Assembly (NCBI GenBank): GCA_964035545.1
Contig: OZ037769.1
Span: 11,725,133 to 11,789,132 of the forward strand
Source: Bugula neritina
Lineage: Eukaryota > Bryozoa > Gymnolaemata > Cheilostomatida > Bugulidae
Direction: 5' to 3'
Length of the DNA: 64,000 nt
Shown here: in pieces, positions 12,934 to 24,659 of the stretch
Layout: each line of letters opens with the position of its first letter
Position numbering within the stretch: the stretch's first letter is position 1
Position numbers and translations under genes: made by a program
Notes under the pieces: model-generated
Told to the model about the DNA's origin: nothing
The model's database searches: none
Seen by the model: only the letters and a program-made list of their open reading frames with translations

Positions 12934-14100
12934 AGTGTCGTGCAACGGTGCAGGGTTCTCTGAAATTGAAATTCGCTTGATGCAGCACACAGTTGGGACC
13001 GTTGAGGGACGGGAGGAGAGAAAAAATTTAGGATCGTGAGTCTAGAAGTTAGACGATGATAAATAGCTCTGTACAAATACTGCACGTAGTAACTCTGAAG
13101 TAAATGCTGCTTCTAGCGATCATCTTAGCAATGCAAAAATCCCTTCAGTTCTGTAATAAAAACATCTCCGAAGTGAAATTATAATAATATTATGTGATTT
13201 ACGAATTTACGTTCTAGTTCAATGTTGTCATAACTTATATCTTAAATTTGCTAAATCTCGGACTATCTCAAACATCTCAATACATTTGCTGGAATGAAAA
13301 GTAGAGTTGTCTTCTTTTTTATAAAACATTCTAATGCAAGATTGAAGATAGCTTAACCTAAAGTTGTCTTCCTTTCCTTAAGATGGTTTAACACAGTTGT
13401 AAACACTGAGTTATCTCAATCGTTGCAGATTGTGAAGACACATTAGCATAGAACACTTTGTAGAAAAGGTTCAGGAATATCATATGATCTCAGAGCAGCA
13501 TTTATTAAATTTTTGCTACCTATAAGATTGCGAAATAAATATATTTCCACTTTGTAATTTTAATGCAGACAGGAGCCTGCTGAGTAAAGATGGTCTCTCC
13601 ATTTTATTAGTTGCAACCAAATTCCCTGATTTTCTTAAAACTCTTGTAATGCCATGGATATTGAACATTTTTTATAGTTTTTATTCTATCTTTTACTATG
13701 CAATATTTAACTTATGATACAAAGTTTTACGAGCTATCTAAACACAAAATTCACCATGATAAATATGTCAAATTTATGGAAAGCCACTTCTATTTAATGA
13801 AACATAAATTTCTCTTCATTGAAAAATTAATTAATTGCATGGGAAAGAAACTTAGGCATAGTGCTTGCATAACATGTATATAACATAGGTTAATATTGAG
13901 TTAAAAGTGGAGATTGTGAAATTTTGATAGATTATTATTTTGTTTCAACATAAAAAGTTCTCATCATTAAAACATAAATCTTAAATTTTATATGAAAAGA
14001 AAAACAAAATCATGAAATTAACGTTATTTATTAAATCGCAAGAAAAAAGGAAAAGAATAAAACACTAGGAGTTTAAAACAACAATTAGATAATAATCCTG
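12934..14100. other. Intergenic sequence, nothing identified
   Basis: AT-rich. A 61-codon frame at 13698-13883 and a 79-codon minus frame at 12846-13085 have no supporting features. Confidence 0.5.
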
Positions 14101-16175
14101 TATCATGCAACTTTTATATTATCCTGCAGAGTATTAATTCTAATTTTAGATCAGAGCTGCTTCAGAAAAAGGCCAGCGTTGAAGCTATTAGACTCTGAAT
14201 GGACAGATTACTTTAGCACACGAAATCTTATAGTCTTCTTCAACTCTCGTCTTCTTTCACCAGAAACTCCTCTCTAACAACCTTTTCTGACAAGTGACTG
14301 CATGTCACTTAATAGTATAGTATGATGGAGATATGAGAACAGAAAGAAAACAAAGGAAGTGCAAAACATAAAATTGTCGCTCACACTAGATTATGTCAAA
14401 GAAAGTGACTGTGAAGAGAAATCAAAAATAATATGTTCACAACAAACACAATAAAACCATGCAAGTATTAATATTGTATTATTATTAATTATGACATCAT
14501 GGCTTTATAAGTACAAAAGAAAACAATGGGTAGAAGTAGATGAACCATGAATAGGTGTGCAGGATGAGAATCTGTAAATGTTAGTAGCTGATGTGTTGAA
14601 GAAGGATATGCATGTGTGAAAAGATGGAGTTTATTTTGAGAATGTAGGCATAAGTTGATGAGTTGATCAGCTTTAATTTATCTCCTAATATCAACTAACT
14701 ACTGTACTTCCATGAGCCTTGCAGTGTAGAGAAACTGTCTTTATAAGCTATGGGCTGTTCGTAGTTGAAGTCATTTATTATCCGTGTTGGAGTGTGTTGA
14801 ATAACTCCCTTACATTAACTTTCACACAATTCATGCATTAAATTATATAAAAAAACAGGGGATTTTGTCTCATAGTGATAAAATAAAACGTTCACATAAC
14901 TGCAGTGTATAATCTTTATAATGTTAATAATAATATACAGTCTTCCCAACTTAAAATTTTATAATTAACATTTCATTGCATCTAATATATAACAATGCAA
15001 TCTAATTATACTGTCCAAATTCAATTAATTTGCTAAAATTATGCCCAAATATGGGCAAATCTTATACTTTCAACAATCAAGCAGTTGGCAAAATGTTATC
15101 AATCTTTCACTTGATATCTGAACTAGCAACAAGCAAAGTCAAAATGTCTCTCTGCATCACTCTGCTATTATAAGCTGTACAGAAATGTCTATCTTCATAT
15201 TTATGTTTTGTAAATGTTATTGTCTTGACTTGTACCTTGTATTTGGATTTCAACTTTGATGTTTTCCAGAGCTCTGGCAAACTCAATGTAAGCTGCATTC
15301 ATTTGAAGATCTCCTTTTTTCTTAGAAATATAAAAAATTTAATACTAAATTTAGCTGTGCAAAGATAGTAGCTGGCATGTTATACCATAGTAACTTTTAC
15401 TATAACGATTATATTTGTGAGTGAATTCAAATTGAAACATTCTTCATGCATTGCGTTATGCAGCTCTCAACTCTATGCCAAGGGGAGACTATAATTATGA
15501 GTATCAAAGAATTTATAGGTTTTTATTTTGTCTTTGAGTATGGAATGTAATCTATTGGGTATGATTATGTATATATAACATACAGTTACACAAATTCAAT
15601 AAATTGCATTGTATTATATAGGTGTTCATGAAGGGAGCAGCCATGGTCTAGGGGTTAGAGCGTTTGCCTAGTAAACACGAAGGTCATGGGTTCGAGCCCG
15701 GACAAAGGCCATTGGTGATGTTAGGAAAAGCATCCAGTCATAGTTGCTCCTGTGCCTCATTTAAATAAGTCGTTAGCCCGCTTTAACATAAATTCTTTCC
15801 ATCAGGGGTTTCTCACAGGGATAGCAACTTGCGTCAGTATATATGTGTTCAAGAATTGAAAAACTAAAAATTAATGCTAATGCTGTTCCTTAATATATAA
15901 CAAAATGAATACTTTTTCAGATTGTCATGCCATGCAGAAAGAAAGTGTAGTAAAATATTATGTTAAAATCTCTCAAGTATTTCAAAATTAGTAACCATAG
16001 AATGTTTCAACTCATATTCTTTCAATGCACTGTCAGTTTACAATTTTAGATCAGAGCTGCTCAAGATGAAGGACCAGAGTTTAGACTTTGCTAAATGAAC
16101 AGACAATGATATTATTACACAACATCTTAATCTACTTCAACTTTCGTCTCTTCTCAACAGAAACTCCTCTTAATA
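14100..16175. repeat. Dispersed duplication, copy A left part
   Basis: 14760-16175 matches 44280-45440 in the same orientation along its length, with substitutions and small indels. Shared blocks include TTTATTATCCGTGTTGG, ATTATGCCCAAATATGGG and CAAAATTAGTAACCAT. A shorter third copy of the terminal segment lies at 14100-14290, resembling 16020-16175. On the minus strand both main copies keep a short open segment (15320-15236, reading KGDLQMNAAYIEF and FARALENIKVEIQIQ) bordered by AG and GT, which may be a fossil exon. The match stops at about 16175 and resumes at about 24830, so a large insertion splits copy A. Confidence 0.75.
15633..15842 (+). mobile_element. tRNA-derived SINE, copy 1
   Basis: The head is tRNA-like with a pol III A box (TGGTCTAGGGGTTAG) and B box (GGTTCGAGCCC). 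It is followed by a family-specific body (ATGTTAGGAAAAGCATCCAG ... TTTCTCACAGGGATAGCAAC) shared with the copies at 25523 and 25769. Imperfect flanking repeats (GTGTTCATGAA and GTGTTCAAGAA) look like a target-site duplication. The corresponding position of duplication copy B (about 45120-45150) has no SINE, so insertion followed the duplication. Confidence 0.85.
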
Positions 16176-16194
16176 TGGCATGCAGTTTAATTCT

Positions 16195-16345
16195 TGTTAT
16201 AACATTTTTGTAACACATTGCATAATATGCTATACAATATATTGCACAATATATTATACGCATAATACTATGCGATATAGTAAAAAGTATATATTGCACA
16301 GTATATTATACACAATATAATACACAATATAATATGCCATGTATA
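16195..16345. repeat. AT-rich palindromic short repeat
   Basis: Repeated variants of ATATTGCACAATATATTATAC, rich in TATA/TGCA palindromic words. It lies at the left edge of the 8.6-kb insertion that splits duplication copy A. Confidence 0.55.
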
Positions 16346-16351
16346 CTGTAG

Positions 16352-16860
16352 CTCCTAACTCCCCGCTAATCCCAGGAAATGAAATGTTGTTCTCATCGTA
16401 CCCGGGCTCTTTGATGTCTGGGGACGATTTTTACCTGCTGGGAAGTAACATTGTGAGTATAACATCATGTGTTGTGAGTATGACATCACGTGGTGCGAGT
16501 ATGACATCACGTGGTGTGAGTCGTACAGCTTTATCTCATTTAGCTTGTATAGTTTCATATTTCACATATGTATATCTTCGCTTTGTCGATCGTTAGCTTG
16601 AGATCATACATCATAAACTAGATCTAATGATTTGTTACCCCCCTTCCCATACTATTCCAATGCTTTCAGTTGGTTTTTAGACTAGCATGGAGACTACGAT
16701 AGGCAACTCCAGCCCTGATCTTATCAAGTACATCCAGCCCATGGGTACAGTCCTGGAGGGGATCAGAAGTCAGGTGGCCAATAGACTGGCTACAGATGGG
16801 TTATCCTGGGGGAAAGTATTCGCGGAGTACAACAGCGAGATGCGAGTTTTTTACCTTTAA
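16352..16860 (+). pseudogene. Phospholipase B-like (PLBD) gene fragment, two exons
   Basis: Two exon-like blocks, 16352-16452 and 16681-about 16838, join in phase 0 through GTGAGT/TTTTTAG. They read LFSSYPGSLMSGDDFYLLGS, then METTIGNSSPDLIKYIQP, then VANRLATDGLSWGKVFAEYN. This is the central block of the PLBD1/PLBD2 family of lysosomal N-terminal-nucleophile amidase/lipase-like proteins, whose members carry an SSYPG...DDFY...ETTIGN...W..VANRLA.DG pattern here. Similarity ends just after YNS, where family members continue SGTYNNQW. Here the frame instead runs to a TAA at 16858 with no donor. No neighbouring PLBD exons were found within several kb on either side, so this is a truncated copy rather than a gene. 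No in-frame stop lies inside the two blocks. Confidence 0.75.
16452..16525 (+). repeat. Intronic 18-bp minisatellite
   Basis: About four tandem units close to GTGAGTATGACATCACGT. The repeat begins right at the splice donor of the PLBD-like exon, so each unit carries a GTGAGT donor-like sequence. Confidence 0.75.
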
Positions 16861-17185
16861 CCAGCCCCATTTATTTAAAGAAATCTTAGGCTAAAATGAT
16901 GATTTTAGTTTAAGTCGGACTTGTGATGAAAGAAAATTATATCACATAGGTGTAGTTATACAGACCTAGCCGAAACTCATGTCGCTAAATCTGCTCATAA
17001 GTTTTAGATTTTATAAGCTTGCAATATAGATTTTCTGTAGCAGAGCTGTTGCTGTGTGTTACAATCACCTGGTAGTTTAAGAGTGACTCAATCTACATTG
17101 TTGCTGGCAGAAATGTTAAATACATTATCAGACTCTCTTGTCAAACTGCTGACTTCATGTCACAAAACTCTAAACTAAGTTCTGT
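16861..17185. other. Spacer between PLBD fragment and satellite
   Basis: AT-rich sequence with no gene. The last ~100 bp begins to resemble the satellite unit (ACTCTGTGCTCCTGCCAGG-like). Confidence 0.5.
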
Positions 17186-20100
17186 GCTCCTGCCAGGTTT
17201 TCATTACATGATGTTCGTAATTGTTTCATGTGAAAGTTTGAAGTTGTTTCTAACTAGTTGATAGCTATTCTAGGAGAGATTGCAATTGACATCTTCACTA
17301 GGAAACATTCAAATTAGCATCTCTCCTAGGCAAATTTGGCATATTTGCTAGGAGAATTGCCAATCCCACTAGGGTAGATTGCAATTAGCATCTCTTCTAA
17401 GCTGATTTTGCTTATTTGCTAGGAGGATTGCCAATCCCCCTAGGAGAAATTGCGATTGGTATCTCCACTAGGGGATGTTGCAATTAGATATCTATAAGGA
17501 TGAATGTGCATATAGTGACTACTAGCATGGCCAACCCTACTAGGAAAACCATATAATTAACAATTCCCTTCAGAAAAAGCCAATTGCTATCTCTGCTGGT
17601 AAAATAAGCAATTTTCCAAACAAAAAGTCCCAGTTACAGTGATTATCAAAGCTATAACCATATTGATTGCTATGCTCTATCCAGTATGAACATTTGCAGT
17701 TGTATAACCTATATGTTCAATCTCTGTACTCCTGCCAGGATTTAATTATATGATGTTTATAATTATTTCATGTGAAAGTTTGAAGTTGTCCCTGATTGGT
17801 TGGCATCTATACTAGGAAATATTGCAATTAGCATCTTTCCTAGGCTGATTTGGCATATTTGCTAGGAGAATTGCCAATCCCCGCTAGGAAAGATTGCAAT
17901 TGGCATCTCTCCTAGGCTGATTTGGCATATTTGCTAGGAGAATTGCCAATCCCCCTAGGAGTGATTGCAATTAGCATCTCTCCTAGGCTGATTTGGCATA
18001 TTTGCTAGGAGAATTGCCAATCCCACTAGGAGAGATTGCGATTGGTATCTCCACTAGAGGATATTGCAATTAGATATCTATAAGGATGAATGTGCATATA
18101 GTGACTACTAGCATGGCCAATCCTACTAGGAAAACCTCTAATTAACAATTCCCTTTAGAAAAAGCCAATTGCTATCTCTGCTGGTAAATAAGCAATTTTC
18201 CAAACAAAAAATCCCAGTTAAGGTGATTATCAAAGCTATAACCATATTGATTGCTATGCTCTATCAAGTATGAACATTTGCAATTGTATAACCTATATGT
18301 TCAATCTCTGTGCTCCTGCCAGGTTTTAATTATATGATGTTCATAATTATTTCATGTGAAAGTTTGAAGTTGTCCCTGATTGGTTGGCATCTATACTAGG
18401 ATATATTGCAATTAGCATCTCTCCTAGGCTGATTTGGCATATTTGCTAGGAGAATTGCCAATCCCCCTAGGAGAGATTGCAATTAGCATCTCTCCTAGGC
18501 TGACTTGGCATATTTGCTAGGAGAATTGCCAATCCCACTAGGAGAGATTGCGATTGGTATCTCCACTAGAGGATATTGCAATTAGATATCTATAAGGATG
18601 AATGTGCATATAGTGACTACTAGCATGGCCAATCCTACTAGGAAAACCTCTAATTAACAATTCCCTTTAGAAAAAGCCAATTGCTATCTCTGCTGGTAAA
18701 TAAGCAATTTTCCAAACAAAAAATCCCAGTTAAGGTGATTATCAAAGCTATAACCATATTGATTGCTATGCTCTATCAAGTATGAACATTTGCAATTGTA
18801 TAACCTATATGTTCAATCTCTGTGCTCCTGCCAGGTTTTAATTATATGATGTTCATAATTATTTCATGTGAAAGTTTGAAGTTGTCCCTGATTGGTTGGC
18901 ATCTATACTAGGATATATTGCAATTAGCATCTCTCCTAGGCTGATTTGGCATATTTGCTAGGAGAATTGCCAATCCCCCTAGGAGAGATTGCAATTAGCA
19001 TCTCTCCTAGGCTGACTTGGCATATTTGCTAGGAGAATTGCCAATCCCACTAGGAGAGATTGCGATTGGTATCTCCACTAGAGGATATTGCAATTAGATA
19101 TCTATAAGGATGAATGTGCATATAGTGACTACTAGCATGGCCAATCCTACTAGGAAAACCTCTAATTAACAATTCCCTTTAGAAAAAGGCAATTGCTATC
19201 TCTGCTGGTAAATAAGCAATTTTCCAAACAAAAAATCCCAGTTAAGGTGATTATCAAAGCTATAACCATATTGATTGCTATGCTCTATCAAGTATGAACA
19301 TTTGCAGTTGTATAATCTATATGTTCAATCTCTGTGCTCCTGCCAGGTTTTAATTATATGATGTTCATAATTATTTCATGTGAAAGTTTGAAGTTGTCTC
19401 TGATTGGTTGGCATCTATACTAGGAGATATTGCAATTAGCATCTCTCCTAGGCTGATTTGGCATATTTGCTAGGAGAATTGCCAATCTCCCTAGGAAAGA
19501 TTTCAATTGGTGTCTCCACTAGAGGACATTGCACTTGCATTTTTATAAAGATGAATGTGCATATAGTATGACCAATCCTACTAGGAAAACCTCTAATAAA
19601 CAATTCTCTTTAGAAAAAGCCAATTGCTATCTCTGCTGGTAAAATAAGCACTTTTCCAAACAAAAAATCCCAGTTACAGTGATTATCAACGCTATAACCA
19701 TATTGATTGCTATGCTCTATCAAGTATGAACATTTGCAGTTGTATAACCTATATTATGTTCAATCTCTGTACTCCTGCCAGGTTTTAATTATATGATGTT
19801 CATAATTATTTCATGTGAAAGTTTGAAGTTGTCCCTGATTGGTTGGCATCTATACTAGGAGATATTGCAATTAGCATCTCTCCTAGGCTGATTTGGCATA
19901 TTTGCTAGGATAATCGCCAATCCCACTAGGAGAGATTGCGATTGGTATCTCCACTAGAGGATATTGCAATTAGATATCTATAAGGATGAATGTGCATATA
20001 GTGACTACTAGCATGGCCAATCCTACTAGGAAAACCTCTAATTAACAATTCCCTTTAGAAAAAGCCAATTGCTATCTCTGCTGGTAAATAAGCAATTTTC

Positions 20101-20695
20101 CAAACAAAAAATCCCAGTTACAGTGATTATCAAAGCTATAACCATATTGATTGCTATGCTCTATCAAGTATGAACATTTGCAGTTGTATAACCTATATGT
20201 TCAAACTCTGTACTCCTGCCAGGTTTTAATTATATGATGTTCATAATTATTTCATGTGAACGTTTGAAGTTGTCCCTAACTGGTTGGCATCTATACTAGG
20301 AGAGATTGCAATTAGCATCTCTCCTAGGCTGATTTGGCAAATTTGCTAGGAGAATTGCCGATCCCCCTAGGAGTGATTGCAATTAGCATCTCTCCTAGGC
20401 TGAACTGGCATATTTGCTAGGAGAATTGCCAATCCCACTAGGAGAGATCGCGATTGGCATCTCCACTAGAGGATATTGCAATTAGATATCTATAAGGATG
20501 AATGTGCATATAGTGACTACTAGCATGGCCAATCCTACTAGGAAAACCTCTAATTAACAATTCCCTTTAGAAAAAGCCAATTGCTATCTCTGCTGGTAAA
20601 TAAGCAATTTTCCAAACAAAAAATCCCAGTTACAGTCATTATCAAAGCTATAACCATATTGATTGCTATGCTCTATCAAGTATGAAAATTTCCAT
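17186..20695 (+). repeat. Hierarchical satellite array, seven higher-order units
   Basis: Seven direct repeats begin at a CTCCTGCCAGG landmark near 17186, 17726, 18311, 18821, 19335, 19770 and 20211, with unit lengths of about 435-585 bp. Each has a constant part (GTTCATAATTATTTCATGTG; AGTGACTACTAGCATGGCCA; AACCATATTGATTGCTATGC) and a variable number of ~70-bp subrepeats containing GGCATATTTGCTAGGAGAAT. The subrepeats are palindromic: CTAGGAGAGAT, 10 nt, ATCTCTCCTAG. Units 3 and 4 are near-identical by eye, so the array expanded recently or is being homogenised. The last unit is cut off where the TIR transposon begins at about 20701. Confidence 0.9.
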
Positions 20696-20702
20696 CTATA
20701 TA

Positions 20703-20859
20703 GTCTGGCAGAAAAACACCAATTTTTGACTTAGGTTCGCAATCCCGGATAAAGTTTTTTTCTCTTCTGATTATTCAAATATAGGGTCTAGGTAAATGTT
20801 TCCAGGTGGGTATGAATTTCTTACCCTTGAGCATTTTGAGAAATTCAAGATGGCCGCCA
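20703..20859 (+). repeat. Left terminal inverted repeat
   Basis: Pairs as reverse complement with 24660-24806, with scattered mismatches and small indels. Outermost bases are GTCTGGCAG. Confidence 0.85.
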
Positions 20860-21758
20860 GGCACCAGACGATTCTTTATAATTCAAATGTATCTACCCAC
20901 CAAAGCTAAATTTAAGGTTCCAATGTTTTGAAATCTTTAGAAATTAATATAATAAAGATGCATGTGCATTTGTCATGCGTATTATTGAGTAATAGGCAAA
21001 TGATACCCAAGGGTAGCTAAGCTAAGCCTTAATCATTCATTTTTTAAGTTTAACCTAGCCATGCCATGTTCATAATTTCCTTGCATCTCTGCATCAGTTT
21101 GTTCTAAATTCATGGAAACTTACTATGTGGGGTGATTTTATATGCTGATCACAAATATGTCCAACAAATAAAGCTGAAAGGGGTTCTGCAAAATTGAAAT
21201 GCAACGTCATTGTCATATGAGCTTAATAGCAATTTATTTTAAACTAGCATGCGTACATTAAAAAGGTTTGTTGAACTGTCAATTTAATAGTTATTTTCAG
21301 TTTTAAAATTTTAGCTAAACTTTTAAAAATTAGAAAAAAGGGTCAACAACTTTGATAATACAACACCATGACTTTTTAACATAATTTAATTGTTTCATTA
21401 TTGACACATCATTTATCTAAATATTGACATTTTGGCTTACAAAAACTACTTCTACAATCAGCACATTTGACTTTTTTTCTAAAAAACATTTGTAAACAGT
21501 TTTTGTATAAATGAGAATCTATTTCATGCTGGGGGAAGTAATACATCCATGAGAACAGTGGCTACTTACTATTTTCATACTAATCCCATTTCATAAACGC
21601 TTACTATTAATTTCTCCCCTTTAATGACCTATGTTGGGTGCACTGGAACACTAATGGTTGAAACGAATTTGGTAAAAGTAGTTAATTCTACTTTTGGTGG
21701 TTTCCCCAAAAATGCTAAATAGAAAAAGTTTTCCCAAAATGCACGGGGCCTGAGAATA
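20860..21758. other. Transposon interior, no supported gene
   Basis: AT-rich sequence between the left TIR and the first recognisable ORF fragment. No coding feature supported except possible upstream remnants of the same ORF near 21630-21758. Confidence 0.45.
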
Positions 21759-23725
21759 TTGGTGGAAGACCTGTTGAAGCCAGTCTTTGATGAAAGTGTA
21801 ATCACTAGCCTTGAAAAGATGTTGACTAAGATTTCAGAAAGCTCAAGAACAGCAAAACTGCGGGTCATGTGCTTTATCAGACCAATTTTTACCATCAACA
21901 CCCACATCATAGCTGATAGAGAAGAAGACTGGGCCTTACATCTAGCAATGGAAGAGGAAATGTACTGTCTGCTTAGCATGGAGGTCATGCCACAAGATGT
22001 AAGGATTGAATTCAAAGCTGGTAACTTCACAATGCATCATAACACATGACCATTGAGGTGATCTTCGTGAGATTTGGTCACAACAAGGGAAAATTATTGG
22101 CATCACCAATAAAACTGAAATTGGCAAGGTTTGGGTGTACAGCACTTCTGCATGCAACAAGATACAGTAAGGTCTCAGTGACATCAGAGATGGGTCTGAA
22201 GTAAATGCTTCTGCTACTCATAAGAAAGAGATGCAATCAACAATCTAGTCTGGTTCAAAGGACAGAGAGTCTGTCAAAAGGAAAATTAAACTCTGCAATG
22301 TCTCACTCAAAGAAGGATGCCACCCAGTTACTCTTATTAACATTAAAACAGAGAAAGTTATCAGTTATTCAGCAATTATTATTGACAAAATTTTGTTATA
22401 AGTAAAGCATCTATACAAAAATTTAAAGTGAAGTAGTCAGAGGGGTTAAATAAATCCTTGTCATCTAAAGTGAAGACAATATTATTATTTCAAAAGCATA
22501 TTAAGGTTTCTAATACCACTGCGTATGATACTGAAGTCATATATACCCGAGCCATTGCACTCAAGCAGACCAAGAATTTGGACGCTGCAGACTCTTTAAT
22601 GGCTCACAAACTTGCAGCATTGCCATCCTTTACATTCAAAGAAGCAGGGAAAATAAGAGAAGCTAAGACCAAGTCAATTCTCAAAAAATCTGTGAAAATT
22701 GAGTTTTCAGAACAGTCCGCGACAAGAAGATAAGAAAATTTCCACCAAGCTGCAGGTTTTGTTATACAAGATGGCAATAAAAACTTCACTGATGTATGGA
22801 TATCAGACATGGCCACTGACTCAAAGACAAGAGAACAAAATAATGCAACTGAGATGAGGATGCTTTGACACATTTACAATATAGAGTGGGAAGATCATAT
22901 AACAAATGCTTATATAAGGAGGAGGCCAAATTAAAAGTCATTGCATTAGGCGTGAGGAGAAGACCTTTTCAATGGTATGGACATGTGCACAGAAGAGATA
23001 GGGAGGAAGATATTATAATGGTGGCTGAGATGAAGATACAGAGAAAGAGAGGGAGGCCAAAGAAAAGGTTAATGGATACAGTGAAGGATGACATACTGAA
23101 ATGTGGCCTCTCGGATGAAGATGTTAACAACAGAATCAGATGACACTCTTTGATAGCACTTGGTGCCCTGCAAAACCGCTACCCATCCTAGACCACAGCG
23201 TACTAGGTGAGAAAGTCCAAGACAAATTCCTATAATGAACAATTTGCTGCCGTCCCATGGCCTCTCATCAAAGTGTGATACAGTGGCAACAATGCAAAAT
23301 ATTGGAAAGGGAGTCATACTAAATGTCTTGGTAGAAGAAAAGTGTGATTTGGTGACACTAGGGCTTCTTTTTAGGATGACTATTTATACAAGCTACCACG
23401 TTTATGCTGTGTTGCTACGCTTATGCAAAGTGCTCCTCCATGACATCTACAAGACAAAAGGTTTAGAAAACCAAGGTCAGCAATGCTGTTTGCGATGTGC
23501 CTTTAACTTATGTACTTTGCCTCCTACAGATGAAGCTATTGCACAATGTCACCAGAGCACACCTCCAGGTAGCCATATGAAACTTCGGCATTAAACTCAC
23601 TAGAACATTGGTAGGTGAAAAGAGATCTAATAGAATCTCTTTTATCAAAAAAGTAGGAAATGATGTTGTGCTTACACCAGCCAGTATTATGGAGTGGATC
23701 ATTTTACCTAATTTTGTGTACACTC
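21759..23725 (+). pseudogene. Decayed ORF of a large uncharacterised metazoan protein family carried by the transposon
   Basis: Fragments in several frames occur in a fixed order. First (21759-22049) is an IIADREEDWALHLAMEEE segment. Second (22205-22405) is a KDATQLLLLTLK segment. Third (22458-about 22713) has IYTRAIALKQ, then LAALPSFTF and AKTKSILKKSVKIE. Last (about 23510-23725) has LCTLPPTDEAIAQC followed by RAHLQVAIW in the next frame. From memory, cnidarian, echinoderm and arthropod genomes carry many uncharacterised ORFs with this order of blocks (DREGDW..HL, YTRVMGL...KSKS.LKK, LPPT..AL..H..RA.YQ..VW). The reading frame is broken by stops and shifts, and a LINE fragment interrupts it between the third and last blocks. 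Biochemical role unknown; probably a transposon-encoded protein. Confidence 0.55.
22713..23205 (+). mobile_element. Non-LTR retrotransposon (LINE) 3' fragment
   Basis: The reading frames give STKLQVLLYKMAIK, LMYGYQTWPLTQRQENK and, after stops and a frame change, PFQWYGHVHRRDRE, RKRGRPKKRLMDTVKDD and LSDEDVNNRIRW. This is the characteristic C-terminus after the RT domain of many animal LINEs (LYGCETW..T..., RLRWFGHV.R, GRPK.TW.D.V..D). Only the 3' ~0.5 kb is present, as expected of a 5'-truncated insertion. It interrupts the transposon ORF between 22713 and about 23205. Confidence 0.75.
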
Positions 23726-24659
23726 GATGACTTTAGTTTTGGCGATTTTTTACAATTTAGCTGTTATTGTATATAAATTTTTGCCTCAAACTATTAAAAT
23801 TTTAACAAATAAAACTGAATAATTAAGGCTTTTTCAATTATGCATGATTTTCTATGTTTTTTCCTAATTTATTAGTACATTGAGATATTATATGGACCGT
23901 GATGGTTCACAAATATATATTTAACTCGTATGACATGACGCAGCGCTTAAATGTTGCAGGACCTCTTCCCAGTTTTTTTTGCTATGCATAGTTAGAATCA
24001 GCAAATTCTATTACTCTTTGTAGTAAGTGTTAATGAATTTTGAGCAAACATTAAAATTTTTGATCATAATCTGCTGATGCGTGCTAAATAAAGTAAAATG
24101 GCCCAAATTCATTAAATGCTCTTGTGGAAGCCAACAATCATGCAAAACAAGGAGATATGGCTATTCTTATAGTACATCTATCCCATGCACAGAGTTCTGT
24201 CCTTGTGAAGCAGTAACAGGAGTGTGCTGCAATGAACTAACATTTCTAACAAATGCTAATGATGGAAAAAAAAAGTGTTTAATATGAACATGAGCGAAAG
24301 TTTTTCACATCTGTATGATTATATATATGTTCCATTTTATCTTCAGCTGAGCAATATGCCTGTGTATCTTTTTCACTTTTTATTCACTGGCAATAAGCAA
24401 TGTTTTTCTTTATATATCTGTCCAAAAAATTATTCAAAAACCTTGTATCATTTCTCTGCACCATATGTGATGTTTTATTGAAGCAATTCCAATTTTTGAG
24501 CTGAGCAACATGTTTCTTGGTTTTTTACCTTGATTAATTTTGCACTGGCATGGCAGATATTCATTCCAAAAATGCACATCTATTTGAATCATCAAAAAAA
24601 TTTGGTTTTTGCAACATAATATAGACTTTATGCCTATTAGATTACGGTTTTTTCATAAT
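23726..24659. other. Transposon interior, right side
   Basis: AT-rich. Two 68-codon frames at 24081-24481 have no recognised content, though the first is Cys-rich (CSCGSQQSC...CTEFCPCEAVTGVCCNE). That spacing resembles the C-terminal Cys cluster seen in some transposon proteins of this type. I treat it as a possible further remnant of the same ORF. Confidence 0.4.

Noticed and set aside
17186-20695. Regular spaced repeats considered as a CRISPR-like array
   Set aside because: Units are 435-585 bp with 70-bp subrepeats, not short repeats with unique spacers, and the genome is eukaryotic. It is a satellite.
22205-22405. Separate small genes within the TIR element
   Set aside because: These frames are ordered pieces of one decayed ORF, not independent genes.
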